Under the pieces are notes generated by a model. It made no database searches. It was given only the letters and a program-made list of their open reading frames with translations, and had not been told where the DNA came from. Positions 18,055 through 26,984 of a stretch of DNA of 64,000 bases are shown one piece after another (position 1 is the stretch's first letter; each line of letters starts with the position of its first letter). A program made the translations under genes and the position numbers. Origin of the DNA: Rhodococcus rhodnii NBRC 100604 (GTDB taxonomy: Bacteria > Actinomycetota > Actinomycetes > Mycobacteriales > Mycobacteriaceae); NCBI RefSeq assembly GCF_001894925.1, contig NZ_BCXD01000011.1:107568-171567 (forward strand), read 5' to 3'.

Positions 18055-18588
18055 GTGCTGGTACGACGCGAGACCTCCGCCGACGTCGGCTCGATCGCAC
18101 GGGTCCACCGCAGCGCGTTCGCCGACATCGCAGCCGCCGAGGGGCTACCCGAACCGATCGAACCCGCGCTCGTCGACGAACTACGCGCGAACGAATCCTG
18201 GATCCCCGAGCTCTCGTTCGTCGCCGAATCCGACGGCGAGGTCGCGGGACACGTGTGCCTGACGCGGGCGAGCGTCTCGGGCGGCGCACGCGGCGGACCG
18301 ATCGTGCAACTGGGCCCGATCGGCGTGGACGCACCGCTCTGGCGGCGCGGCGTGGGTTCGGCACTGATGCACGCAGCACTCGGCGCTGCGGATGCGATGG
18401 ATTTCGGCGCCGTCGTGCTCGTCGGGCACCGCGACTACTACCCGAGATTCGGATTCGTGCCGGGCGACGACGTGGGGCTGAAGCCCGACGTCGCGGACTG
18501 GGCGCCGGCCTTCCAGGTCCGGCCACTCACGCGGTTCGCACCGGCGAACGCCACCGTGCGCGCACCGGAACCGTTCTATCGTTTCTGA
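18055..18588 (+). CDS. GNAT family N-acetyltransferase (YhbS-like)
   Basis: This protein of about 177 residues has a GNAT fold. VRRETSADVGSIARVHRSAF is the first beta-alpha unit. LGPIGVDAPLWRRGVGSALM contains the Q/RxxGxG/A acetyl-CoA loop (RRGVGSAL). HRDYYPRFGFVPGDDVGL is the YhbS-type C-terminal block. GTG 18055 is preferred; GTG 18025 adds ten residues. It is divergent from the FadD gene. The acyl acceptor is unknown. Confidence 0.85.
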   Translation: MLVRRETSADVGSIARVHRSAFADIAAAEGLPEPIEPALVDELRANESWIPELSFVAESDGEVAGHVCLTRASVSGGARGGPIVQLGPIGVDAPLWRRGVGSALMHAALGAADAMDFGAVVLVGHRDYYPRFGFVPGDDVGLKPDVADWAPAFQVRPLTRFAPANATVRAPEPFYRF

Positions 18589-18639
18589 TCGCCGCCCTCG
18601 TCGATCAGGGCCGCGGGCAGGGTCGTTCCACTGCGGAGT

Positions 18640-18843
18640 TCAGCTCGTGCGCAGCCGGTCGACGTCCGGATGCGCGAGTTCCTGCGCGTGCGAACGGATT
18701 CGCAACAGGATCAGACCCGAGACGGACGCCGCGATCAGCGACGCGACACTGCCGTGCACATGAAGTTCCGAGAGCGCCACTGCGAATCCGACGAGACCCA
18801 CGGCCAGGACGGACCACAGCAGGGCGAGCGCGAACGTTCTCAT
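18640..18843 (-). CDS. Small two-helix membrane protein, 67 aa
   Basis: The start is strongly supported by AGGAG 7 nt before ATG 18843. The protein has two hydrophobic helices (about residues 4-25, FALALLWSVLAVGLVGFAVA, and 31-48, ASLIAASVSGLILLRIR) and a short hydrophilic tail. This topology is common in actinobacterial small membrane proteins of unknown function. It is convergent with the GNAT gene. Confidence 0.65.
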   Translation of the reverse strand: MRTFALALLWSVLAVGLVGFAVALSELHVHGSVASLIAASVSGLILLRIRSHAQELAHPDVDRLRTS

Positions 18844-19038
18844 CCGATGCTCCTTCGATCGTCGTCACGGCGGCGCTGGTCCACCGCACGCGGCCCACGG
18901 TCCGAGTGGGCGCCACGACGGTAACCACACCCGCGGCGGCGAATCCGGTATCCGGACACGGCGAGCCGCAGACTATACGGAATTGCGACGATTCGGTGAG
19001 CGGGTGGAGACCCGAGACGAGTGAATCGAGACCTGCGG

Positions 19039-20193
19039 TCAGTGGATGGAGACGGTGTCGCGAACGGAGCCGCTGAGCAGTCGCACGTGATCGCGGGCGT
19101 CGCCGAGCGTGCGCGCGATCGCCGTGAGCCGCGCCGTGTAGTGACCGACCGGATACTCGTCGGTCATGCCGATCCCACCGTGCAGCTGGATCGCCTCCTG
19201 CCCGACCTGCCGGGCGGACCGGCAGATCTGCAGCTTCGCACGCGACGTCGCCGCCGACGCCTCGACGGGATCGACGTCCGGGGCGGCGAGCGACATCGTC
19301 GCGTAGAGGCTCATGCTCCGTGCGAGCTCGACCAGGACGTACATGTCGGCCGCGCGGTGGGTGAGCGCCTGGAAGTGCGCGAGCGGAACACCGAACTGCC
19401 GCCGCGTCTTCAGGTACTCCACGGTCGAGCGCAGCGCTTCGTCCATGGCACCGACCGCCTCGGCGCACAGCGCTGCCTGCGCGTGCGCCTGGGTGAGAAC
19501 GACCGCGGGCCACGCGTCGTCGTCCGAGTCGCCGAGCCGCACCGCGGGAGCGTCGACGAAGTCGATACGCGCGGCACGCAGGCCGTCGTACGTGGGGTAC
19601 GCGCTCGAGGTCACGCCCTCGGCGACGCCGTCGACGACGAACAACCCGAGCGCGCCGTCGTCGGTCACGGCGCTGACCACGAGGGTGTCCGCCGATCCGC
19701 CGTGCGGGACAGGGTTCTTGACGCCGGTGATCGCCCAGCCGTCGCCGTCGGCCCTCGCCCTGGTGCTCGCGACCCGCGCGGGCCAGCGCACGCCCGGCTC
19801 GTCGTGGGCGAACGCGAGCATCCGCTCTCCCCCGCCGACGGGCGGCAGGATCTCGTCGCGCTGCTCGGCCGTCCCGACCCTGGCGACGAGGCCGCCCGGC
19901 ACGACCACGGCGTCCAGATAGGGCTCGGGCGCGAGCCTTCGGCCGATCTCCGTCATGACGATGCCGACCTCGACCGGACCGCCCAGCGCCTCCTCGCCGT
20001 CCTCGTCCCCGTCGCCGGTCGACAGCGCGAGTTCGAGCAGACCCGTCTGCGCGAACCGCTGCCAGACGTCGCGGTCGAATCCGCTGTCGGTCGCGACGAT
20101 CCGGCGCCGCGACTCGGGATCGTAGGCACGAGAGAGCAACTCGCGCGTCGTGTCGCGAAGCAGGGTCTGTTCGTCACCGAGTTCGAAGTCCAT
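19039..20193 (-). CDS. Acyl-CoA dehydrogenase, second subunit (FadE family)
   Basis: This 384-residue flavoprotein of the acyl-CoA dehydrogenase superfamily oxidises acyl-CoA to the 2-enoyl form. The C-terminal domain shows RRQFGVPLAHFQALTHRAAD and QLHGGIGMTDEYPVGHY, both typical of FadE proteins. The central domain is weakly conserved, and the usual catalytic YEGT motif is absent. It starts 6 nt after the stop of the partner dehydrogenase gene at 20200. Adjacent fadE pairs in mycolata often form heterotetramers with one active flavin site per pair, for steroid or branched side chains (family knowledge). The substrate is not determinable here. Confidence 0.88.
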   Translation of the reverse strand: MDFELGDEQTLLRDTTRELLSRAYDPESRRRIVATDSGFDRDVWQRFAQTGLLELALSTGDGDEDGEEALGGPVEVGIVMTEIGRRLAPEPYLDAVVVPGGLVARVGTAEQRDEILPPVGGGERMLAFAHDEPGVRWPARVASTRARADGDGWAITGVKNPVPHGGSADTLVVSAVTDDGALGLFVVDGVAEGVTSSAYPTYDGLRAARIDFVDAPAVRLGDSDDDAWPAVVLTQAHAQAALCAEAVGAMDEALRSTVEYLKTRRQFGVPLAHFQALTHRAADMYVLVELARSMSLYATMSLAAPDVDPVEASAATSRAKLQICRSARQVGQEAIQLHGGIGMTDEYPVGHYTARLTAIARTLGDARDHVRLLSGSVRDTVSIH

Positions 20194-20199
20194 GTCCGC

Positions 20200-21372
20200 T
20201 CACAATCCGAGAATCGACGAGGCGATGATGGTGCGCTGGACCTCGCTCGAGCCGCTGTAGATCGACACCTTGCGGGCGTTGAGATAGCGAGTCGCGGTGG
20301 CGGCGGCCCACTCCGGTGCGGGCGACCCGTCAGCCCCACCCGAGAGCGCGTCCGTGCCCGCGACGTCGAGCAGCAGTTCGGTCGCGGCCTGCTGCAACTC
20401 CGAGCCCCGCAGCTTGAGCAGCGACGACGCGGGATTCGGCTTGCCGTCGCGCGACGACGCCGCGACCCGCATCTGGGTGAGTTCGAGTGCGAGCAACTCG
20501 TTCTCGAGTTCGACGACGCGCGCCGCGAACAGCGGATCGTCGAGCAGCGTTCCGGCCCCGACGGCGATGTCGGCGGCGTGAGCCTTCGCCTCCGCGACCC
20601 GCGCCTTCGACCAGCCCAGCCGCGTGACGCCGGTGCGTTCGTTGCCGAGCAGGAACTTCGCGATCGACCAGCCGCCGTTCTCGTCGCCCACGAGATTCTC
20701 GGCCGGCACCCGCACGTCCTCGAAGAAGACCTCGTTGACCTCGTGGCCACCGTCGACGAGCTTGATCGGACGGACCGTGACACCGGGGGTGTTCATGTCG
20801 ATGAGCAGGAAGGAGATCCCGGCCTGCCGTTTGGGCGCATCGGGATTCGTGCGCACGAGCGCGAAGATCCAGTCCGCGTACTGCGCGAGCGTCGTCCACG
20901 TCTTCTGCCCGTTCACGATGTACGAGTCGCCGTCGCGGACGGCGCGCGTCTTCAGCGAGGCGAGGTCGGAGCCGGCCTCGGGCTCCGAGAAGCCCTGGCA
21001 CCACCAGATGTCGAGCCGCGCCGTCGGCGGCAGGAACCGCTCCTTCTGTTCCTGCGTACCGAACGTCGCGACGACGGGGCCGAGCATGTTCGCGTTGAAC
21101 GCCAGTGGTTCCGGTACCGACGCGGCCTGCATCTCGCCGCGCCAGATCTCGAGTTGCAGTGGAGTCCAGTCGCGGCCACCCCATTCGGCGGGCCAGCGCG
21201 GTACGGCGAGCCCGTTCTCGTGCAACAGTTGCTGCGTCGTGACGAAGTCGTCCCGCGACAGATCCTCGCCGAGCGCGGCGCGACGACGGATCTCCTCGGG
21301 GATCCGCGTCGTGAAGAACTGCCGCATCCGGTCGCGGAACGCGAGGTCGTCGGCACCGAGCGCCAGTTCCAT
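20200..21372 (-). CDS. Acyl-CoA dehydrogenase, first subunit (FadE family)
   Basis: This 390-residue protein has the FAD-binding blocks WWCQGFSEPEAGSDLASLKT and YIVNGQKTWTTLAQYADWIF and the closing helix RKVSIYSGSSEVQRTIIASS. In most acyl-CoA dehydrogenases the closing segment reads IYEGTSEIQR, with the first Glu as catalytic base. Here that Glu is Ser, so the base must lie elsewhere or in the partner. ATG 21372 is preferred over upstream codons because GGAG lies 6 nt before it. It is the first gene of a two-gene operon with the fadE at 19039. Confidence 0.88.
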   Translation of the reverse strand: MELALGADDLAFRDRMRQFFTTRIPEEIRRRAALGEDLSRDDFVTTQQLLHENGLAVPRWPAEWGGRDWTPLQLEIWRGEMQAASVPEPLAFNANMLGPVVATFGTQEQKERFLPPTARLDIWWCQGFSEPEAGSDLASLKTRAVRDGDSYIVNGQKTWTTLAQYADWIFALVRTNPDAPKRQAGISFLLIDMNTPGVTVRPIKLVDGGHEVNEVFFEDVRVPAENLVGDENGGWSIAKFLLGNERTGVTRLGWSKARVAEAKAHAADIAVGAGTLLDDPLFAARVVELENELLALELTQMRVAASSRDGKPNPASSLLKLRGSELQQAATELLLDVAGTDALSGGADGSPAPEWAAATATRYLNARKVSIYSGSSEVQRTIIASSILGL

Positions 21373-21614
21373 CACGGCTCCCATCACGGTCGGTCACCGG
21401 CCGCTCGACACGACGCGAGCGACCGGCACGGCTGAGCCGACGTTACCGCTCCGCCGTGCGCCGACGAGCGGTTTCGGAGCCGGCGCGCAGATCCCACCGA
21501 ACCCGCCGGCCGCTGCCCCCGACTCGTGGATCCGGGTGCCCGGGACCGCCGGCAGGATTCCGGACGACCGGCGGGGAGAACGGGGAGCGCCGAATCCCGT
21601 TCGTCCGCCGCCCG
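21373..21614. other. 242-nt intergenic region
   Basis: This is the longest gene-free stretch in the window. It lies between the start of the fadE operon and the end of the ABC permease gene, all on the minus strand. Any fadE promoter must be at its left part. I see GC-rich sequence with small imperfect inverted repeats, but no clear operator or gene. Confidence 0.4.
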
Positions 21615-24176
21615 TCACGACTCCGAGATCGCGTCCAGCGGATCGGTGCGCGCGGCACGGACCGCCGGCCACAGCGCCGCGAGGACACCGACGACGCCCG
21701 AACCGACGAGCATCGCGACGATCTGCTCCCACGGCACCTGGAAGGTCCCGAGTCCCTGATCGCGGAGCGTGCTCACGAACGCCCAGCCGAACGCCACGCC
21801 GAGGACGATGCCGACAACCGCCCCGAACACCGCGATGAGCATCGACTCGAGGTAGATCGTCCGCCGCACCTGCGAACGCTGCGTTCCGACCGCACGCAGC
21901 ATCCCGATCTCGCGCGTCCGTTCCACGACCGACAGCGCGAGCGTGTTGACGATGCCGAGGATCGCGATGACGACGGCGAGCGCGAGCAGGCCGTAGAGAA
22001 TCGCCAGCAGTGTGTCGATCTGGGCGGCCTGAGCGCCCTTGAACTCGTCGCGATCCTGCACCTGGACGACGATGAAGCGCGACGTCGACTGCTCGAGATC
22101 GGCGCGCAGCGTGTCGGCGTCCGCCCCGGGCGTCGCCTCGATCAGCACGAGGATGGCGGGGAGCCCGACGGCCGGACTGGTCGCGCGGTACACGTCGTCG
22201 GAGACGACGAGATCGCCGAACAGCTGGTTCGACACGAACACACCACCGACCGTCGCACGCGTCTGCTTACCGTCCGCCCCGGTCACGGTGACCGGTGATC
22301 CGACGTCCCAGCCCCGTTCGGCGGCCTTCGTGTCGGAGACGATGATCTCGCCGGGTCCGGGATCGCCGCTGCCGCGCACGACGTCGAGATTCACGAGTCC
22401 TTCGGTCGATCCGTCGAGCGAGCCACCGGTCTCGCGTTCGCCGTCGACCTCGGCCGAGAACAGGTGCAGCGATGCGGCTCTCGCGACGTCCGGAAGTTCC
22501 GAGACGGCGCCCTCGACACCTTCGGGCACCCCGATCTGGTTCGGGCCGCTGAGGATCCAGTCGGCCGTGATGCCGTTGTCGACCAGTTCGTCGACGCTCG
22601 CCTTCGCCGAGGCGCCGAAGACGCCGATGACCGAGACGAGCATGAGTCCGAGGGTGAGCGCGAACGCCGTCGCGGACGTGCGCCGCGGGTTGCGGACGGC
22701 GTTGGTGCGCGCGAGCTTGCCCACCGCACCGAACGGCCGCGTCGCCAGCCCCAGCGTGCGCACGACGGGACGCGAGAGCGCGGGCGCGACGAGGAACACT
22801 CCGACGATCGTCGCGAGCGCACCGAGCCCGACCGTCGCGGCGGCGGGCTCGCCCGTACCGCGCGAGCCGATCACGAGGGCGACGACGCCGGCGACGGTGA
22901 ACACGGCACCGACCCACGTGCGCACCGTCAGCGATTCGGCGCCACCCGACGCCTCCTCGCGCATCGCCGCCACCGGCGCGACCCGCGACGCCCGCCGCGC
23001 GGGTGCGTACGCACTGATCACCGTGACGAGGACGCCGACACCGATCGAGACCGCGAACGTGCGCGGCGAGAGCACGAGCGGGCCCTCGGGCAGCCCCAGA
23101 TCGAAGGCGTTGAGCAGCGCGCGCAGCACGTAGGCGAGCCCGATACCCGCGGCGGTGCCCGCGATCGCGCCGAGAATGCCCACGACGAGCGCCTCGAGCG
23201 TGACCGACCGGCCGATCTGCCCCTGCGAGGCACCGATCGCGCGCAGCAGCGCGAGTTCGCGCAACCGCTGCGCGACGATCATCGAGAACGTGTTGTAGAT
23301 GATGAACGTGCCGACGAGCAGCGCGATCGCACCGAACGCCAGCAGGAAGTAGTTGACGAAGTCGAGGGCCTGCGAGACCTGCGCCTCGGTCTCCGCGCGC
23401 ACCTCGTCGCCGGTCTGCACCTTCATGTCCGGCAACGCCTGCTGCACGTCGGCCTGCAACTGCTCGGGAGTGCGCGAGCCGTCGCCGGCGACGTCGACGT
23501 ACGCGGCGTGCCGACCGTCGGTGAACAGCTCCACCGCCTGCTGTTGCGTGAACTGCACGCCGATGAAGCCGCCCGTGTCGGTCCCGGGATCGTAGAGACC
23601 AGAGATCGTGACGTCGACGATGCCGTGCGCCGGCACGAGCACCCGGGCGTCGTCGCCGACCGCGAGGTTCGCGCGTTCCGCGGCGCTCGGGTTGATGCCG
23701 ACCTCGCCCGGGGCCGACGGCGGTGCACCCGCGACGTACGGATCGGGCTCCTCGACGGCCTGCTCGGCAGGTACGTAGCTCGTACCGATACTGGGCGCGC
23801 CGCCCGTCTGCACGGCGGAGCCGTCGGGCCCGATCAGCACGACCTGGCCGCTCTCGGCGGGGGCGACCGCGCGCACTCCCGGCAGCGACGACACCGTCTC
23901 GGCGTCCGCGAGCGGAACGCCGTCGGTGCCCTGCTCCTCGGGCGAGACCCGGACGTCGACGCCCGTGGCGGTGTCGTCGAAGATCGAGTCGAAGGTGCGC
24001 TGCAGCGTGTCGGTGAAGACGAACGATCCCGCCACGAAGGCCGTCCCGAGGACGACCGAGAGGACCGTCAGGGCGAGGCGCACCTTGTGCGCCGCCAGAT
24101 TGCGGAGCGACACCCTGCGCATCGGCGCGCCGGACCCACGACCACCCGTGTGGTGATCGGCACTCGTCGAGCTCAT
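21615..24176 (-). CDS. FtsX/MacB-type ABC transporter permease
   Basis: This 853-residue permease of the type VII ABC class has two FtsX-like membrane modules. The first helix follows LRNLAAHKVRLALTVLSVVL. A large extracytoplasmic MacB-type domain lies at about residues 50-245. A cluster of three helices follows around AFGAIALLVGTFIIYNTFSM. A second module begins near LARTNAVRNPRRTSATAFAL, and the protein ends in ALWPAVRAARTDPLDAISES, a usual coupling-helix end. Such complexes use mechanical motion to export lipids, peptides or lipoproteins, or to signal. The matching ATPase gene ends 5 nt upstream, so both are one operon. Confidence 0.92.
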   Translation of the reverse strand: MSSTSADHHTGGRGSGAPMRRVSLRNLAAHKVRLALTVLSVVLGTAFVAGSFVFTDTLQRTFDSIFDDTATGVDVRVSPEEQGTDGVPLADAETVSSLPGVRAVAPAESGQVVLIGPDGSAVQTGGAPSIGTSYVPAEQAVEEPDPYVAGAPPSAPGEVGINPSAAERANLAVGDDARVLVPAHGIVDVTISGLYDPGTDTGGFIGVQFTQQQAVELFTDGRHAAYVDVAGDGSRTPEQLQADVQQALPDMKVQTGDEVRAETEAQVSQALDFVNYFLLAFGAIALLVGTFIIYNTFSMIVAQRLRELALLRAIGASQGQIGRSVTLEALVVGILGAIAGTAAGIGLAYVLRALLNAFDLGLPEGPLVLSPRTFAVSIGVGVLVTVISAYAPARRASRVAPVAAMREEASGGAESLTVRTWVGAVFTVAGVVALVIGSRGTGEPAAATVGLGALATIVGVFLVAPALSRPVVRTLGLATRPFGAVGKLARTNAVRNPRRTSATAFALTLGLMLVSVIGVFGASAKASVDELVDNGITADWILSGPNQIGVPEGVEGAVSELPDVARAASLHLFSAEVDGERETGGSLDGSTEGLVNLDVVRGSGDPGPGEIIVSDTKAAERGWDVGSPVTVTGADGKQTRATVGGVFVSNQLFGDLVVSDDVYRATSPAVGLPAILVLIEATPGADADTLRADLEQSTSRFIVVQVQDRDEFKGAQAAQIDTLLAILYGLLALAVVIAILGIVNTLALSVVERTREIGMLRAVGTQRSQVRRTIYLESMLIAVFGAVVGIVLGVAFGWAFVSTLRDQGLGTFQVPWEQIVAMLVGSGVVGVLAALWPAVRAARTDPLDAISES

Positions 24177-24181
24177 CGCGG

Positions 24182-24943
24182 TCACGCCTTTCCGTCGCCG
24201 GGCGCGGCAGCAGCGGGAGCTTCGAGATCCTTCATGCGGTCGAGGACGGTCTCGGCGGTCGGCCCGGCCATCTCGTCGACGATGCGGCCGTCCGCGAGGA
24301 AGACGGCGCGGTCGGCGTAGCCGGCGGCACGCGGATCGTGCGTGACGATCACGACGGTCTGGTCGAACTCGTCGACGGCCGCACGCAGAATCGACAGCAC
24401 CTCGGTACCCGAGCGGGAATCGAGATTGCCGGTCGGCTCGTCGGCGAAGATGATCGCGGGCCTGCCCGCGAGAGCACGCGCACACGCGACGCGCTGCTGC
24501 TGGCCGCCCGAGAGCTCGCTCGGGCGATGCCCGAGCCGGTCCCGCAATCCCAGCCGGTCGACGATCGTGTCGAGCCACTCCTGGTCGGCGCTGCGTCCCG
24601 CGATGTCGAGCGGCAGCGTGATGTTCTCGAGCGCCGTGAGCGTGGGGACGAGGTTGAACGACTGGAACACGAAGCCGATCCGGTCGCGGCGCAACCGTGT
24701 CATCTGCTTGTCCGAGAGCCCCGTCAGGTCGACGTCACCGATGCGGACGGTGCCCGAGGTGGCGGCGTCCAGACCCGCGAGGGTGTGCATGAGCGTGCTC
24801 TTGCCCGACCCGGAGGGGCCCATGATCGCGGTGAACTGGCCGCGTGCGAAGTCGATCGACACCCCGTCCAGGGCCGTGACCCGGGTGTCCCCGCTCCCGT
24901 ACGTCTTGACCAGATCGGTCGCGCTGGCTGCGTGCTCGGTCAT
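24182..24943 (-). CDS. ABC transporter ATP-binding protein (MacB/LolD type)
   Basis: This 253-residue ATPase partners the FtsX-type permease downstream. It has Walker A GPSGSGKST, Q-loop FVFQSFNLVPTLTALENI, signature LSGGQQQRVACARAL, Walker B AIIFADEPTGNLD and H-loop VTHDPRAAGYADR. The LVPTLTALENI and DEPTGNLDS wording is typical of the LolD/MacB/SalX group. AGGA lies 8 nt before ATG 24943. It is the first gene of the two-gene exporter operon, divergent from the YchJ-like gene. Confidence 0.95.
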   Translation of the reverse strand: MTEHAASATDLVKTYGSGDTRVTALDGVSIDFARGQFTAIMGPSGSGKSTLMHTLAGLDAATSGTVRIGDVDLTGLSDKQMTRLRRDRIGFVFQSFNLVPTLTALENITLPLDIAGRSADQEWLDTIVDRLGLRDRLGHRPSELSGGQQQRVACARALAGRPAIIFADEPTGNLDSRSGTEVLSILRAAVDEFDQTVVIVTHDPRAAGYADRAVFLADGRIVDEMAGPTAETVLDRMKDLEAPAAAAPGDGKA

Positions 24944-25078
24944 CGTTGCGTCCTCGAAGTCGGATCGGTCATGGAAGTCCCCGTGCCCGCGTGCCAGTCT
25001 TCCCGTTCCGCCATCGCGCCGCCATCAGGGGTCACCCCGAACCGACCCCGGCACGTGTCGGGGGGAGATACTGCCGAC

Positions 25079-25486
25079 GTGGCCACCACCGACCGACCCG
25101 CCCCCGAGCCCGACCGCGCACCGTGCCCGTGCGGCCGCGGCGACTCCTACGGCGACTGCTGCGGCCCGCTGCACCGCGGCGAGCGGCGCGCCCCGAGCGC
25201 CGAGGCCCTCATGCGCTCGCGCTACACCGCCTTCGCGATCGGCGACGCCGGTCACCTGGTCCGGTCGTGGCATCCGTCGACGGCGCCGGAGCACGTCGAC
25301 CTCGATCCCGAGGAGCAGTGGGACCGGCTCGAGATCGTCGCGACGACCGGTGGCGGACCGTTCGACTCCGAGGGAACCGTGACCTTCCGCGCCCACCACC
25401 ACCGCGGCGGCCGGGCCGGTGTCCTCGCCGAACACTCGCGCTTCGTCCGCGAGGACGGCCGGTGGCTGTACCTCGACGGCAGCTGA
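25079..25486 (+). CDS. YchJ/UPF0225 family SEC-C protein
   Basis: This small protein of about 135 residues has an N-terminal SEC-C zinc motif (APCPCGRGDSYGDCCGPLH) followed by the YchJ domain: ALMRSRYTAFAIGDAGHLVR, W-H-P-S-T and a final RFVREDGRWLYLDG. The fold is NTF2-like. The function is unknown; SEC-C motifs bind metal and often proteins. GTG 25079 is the most likely start, although the spacing from the GGGGGAG upstream is long (about 11 nt). Confidence 0.85.
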   Translation: MATTDRPAPEPDRAPCPCGRGDSYGDCCGPLHRGERRAPSAEALMRSRYTAFAIGDAGHLVRSWHPSTAPEHVDLDPEEQWDRLEIVATTGGGPFDSEGTVTFRAHHHRGGRAGVLAEHSRFVREDGRWLYLDGS

Positions 25487-25569
25487 GCACCCCGACCGAC
25501 TCCGGGCCCGCGCCGACCCGCGCGACGCGCGGAGACCGTCTCGTACCCCGCGGTATCGGCTTTTCTTCC

Positions 25570-25575
25570 TACGAT
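25570..25575 (+). promoter_or_regulatory. -10 box of the AMIN-like lipoprotein gene
   Basis: TACGAT ends 8 nt before the ATG at 25584, so the message is probably leaderless; there is no Shine-Dalgarno sequence. Confidence 0.45.
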
Positions 25576-25583
25576 CGGACACC

Positions 25584-26195
25584 ATGAACCCGCGCGCCCG
25601 CATCGCTCTCGTGTCCTCCTGTGCCGTCCTCGCACTCGGTCTCGTGTCGTGCTCGACCGACGGCGACAGCGAGCCCACCGCCGTGACGACGTCGATCGGC
25701 CCGACCTCCACCGACCCCACCACGACGGCGGAGGCGGAGCCCGAGTCGGTGCCCGAGAGCGCCACCGTGCAGACCGCCGAGGCGTCCGACGGCGCGCGGC
25801 TCACCGTCACCGACATCCGTGTGGGCCGCCACGAGGGGTTCGACCGGATCGTCTACGAGATGGACGGCACGGGGACGCCGGGCTGGCGGGTCGGTTACGT
25901 CGACAGCGCCGTCCAGGACGGCAGCGGACGCGAACTCGACGTCGACGGCGCCGGCATCCTGCAGGTCCTCATCGACGGCTCGGCATACCCGTTCGACTCG
26001 GGTGTCGCCGAGTACTCCGGTCCCGTCCCGGTTCCGGGAACGGGAGACGGCGGCTCGGTGACGGAGGTGCAGGGTGCGCTCGTGTTCGAGGGAGTGACGC
26101 AGTCGTTCGTCGGGACGGCGCAGCCCGATGCCGCCTTCGCCGTCACGGGACTCGAGAATCCCACGCGCGTCGTCGTGGACGTCGCACACGAGTGA
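25584..26195 (+). CDS. Secreted lipoprotein with AMIN-like domain
   Basis: This 203-residue lipoprotein has a short signal ending in LGLVSC (lipobox, Cys at about 23). A Thr/Pro/Glu-rich linker of about 40 residues follows. The folded domain begins ARLTVTDIRVGRHEGFDRIV, with GTPGWRVGYVD following. That pattern (VRVGRHEGFDRVVFE..G..PGYRV.Y) is the AMIN-like domain of actinobacterial lipoproteins, thought to bind cell-wall components. The end, FAVTGLENPTRVVVDVAH, is also typical. Confidence 0.78.
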   Translation: MNPRARIALVSSCAVLALGLVSCSTDGDSEPTAVTTSIGPTSTDPTTTAEAEPESVPESATVQTAEASDGARLTVTDIRVGRHEGFDRIVYEMDGTGTPGWRVGYVDSAVQDGSGRELDVDGAGILQVLIDGSAYPFDSGVAEYSGPVPVPGTGDGGSVTEVQGALVFEGVTQSFVGTAQPDAAFAVTGLENPTRVVVDVAHE

Positions 26196-26312
26196 CCGTC
26201 GCCCGGACGTGACCGACGCCCGCGCGGGCCGGTCTGCCGAACCCGGCGCACTGCGGTAAGTTCACTGCCCGGATCGCGGATCGGGGCCGCGGCCTGCACG
26301 AAGGAGAGCACT

Positions 26313-26930
26313 GTGTCCGGGTTCGGAATTCTACGGTCCGTCGCCACCAGCGCGGCGGTCCTCGCCGCGGCCGCGTTCGCGGCGCCCGTCGCGGGGGCCC
26401 AGCCCGCCGCAGGCGCGTCCGAGCCCGCTGCCGTCACGGAACTGCGCGAGTCCGCGGATCTGCCGCAGGAGAAGGACGCCGTCGAGGCGCTCACCCGATT
26501 CGCAGGGCTCTCCGACGTCGCCGGCACGCTCACGCCGTTCTTCTACACCGCGCCGACGATCGGGTGCGGCACGTTCGCCCCCGTCACCATGACGCTCGCA
26601 TCCGCGCAGACCGGCCCGGCCGCGGGCATCGGCGTCCGCGAAGTGAACTTCCAGGCGCTCTCCGCGTACCCGGGTGTCGTGCAGGGATCGGGGCTGAGCG
26701 TCGCATGGCTCAACACCGCGACCGGCGCGAGCGGGATCGAACCGCTCGACGGCACGACCGAAGGCGGATACCCGTCGCTGTCGAAGCTCGTACACACCGG
26801 GTCGGGCACGGTCGTCGCCGCGATCTTCGGCTCCGTCGCCTACTCGAACGCGACGTGCCACGTACTGCCGACCGTCGGCTCGTTCTTCGTACCCGACGAG
26901 GGCCCGATGCCCTCCGAGGCCACCGGATAG
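26313..26930 (+). CDS. Secreted protein of unknown function
   Basis: This 205-residue protein begins with a Sec signal peptide (about residues 1-29, ATSAAVLAAAAFAAPVAGAQ, cleavage after AGA). The mature part is acidic, has two Cys likely forming a disulfide (TIGCGTF and NATCHVL), and contains no membrane helix. I do not recognise a domain with certainty; similar small secreted proteins occur across Mycobacteriales. The GTG start has GGAG 7 nt upstream. Confidence 0.7.
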   Translation: MSGFGILRSVATSAAVLAAAAFAAPVAGAQPAAGASEPAAVTELRESADLPQEKDAVEALTRFAGLSDVAGTLTPFFYTAPTIGCGTFAPVTMTLASAQTGPAAGIGVREVNFQALSAYPGVVQGSGLSVAWLNTATGASGIEPLDGTTEGGYPSLSKLVHTGSGTVVAAIFGSVAYSNATCHVLPTVGSFFVPDEGPMPSEATG

Positions 26931-26947
26931 TCCGGCGCTCGTCGGGC

Positions 26948-26967
26948 ACCGAGCCCTCGGGTTCGGT
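26948..26967. terminator. Hairpin between convergent genes
   Basis: ACCGAGCC-CTCG-GGTTCGGT forms an 8-bp stem with one G-U pair and a 4-nt loop. It lies in the 54-nt gap between the secreted protein gene and the end of the helicase gene. Confidence 0.45.
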
Positions 26968-26984
26968 CGCTCGCAGCGCTCTCG

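Noticed and set aside
18980..19070. Near-repeats of GTGGAGAC/GTGAATCGAGAC/GTGGATGGAGAC before the acyl-CoA dehydrogenase end
   Set aside because: The units are too short and diverged to separate from chance in GC-rich DNA.
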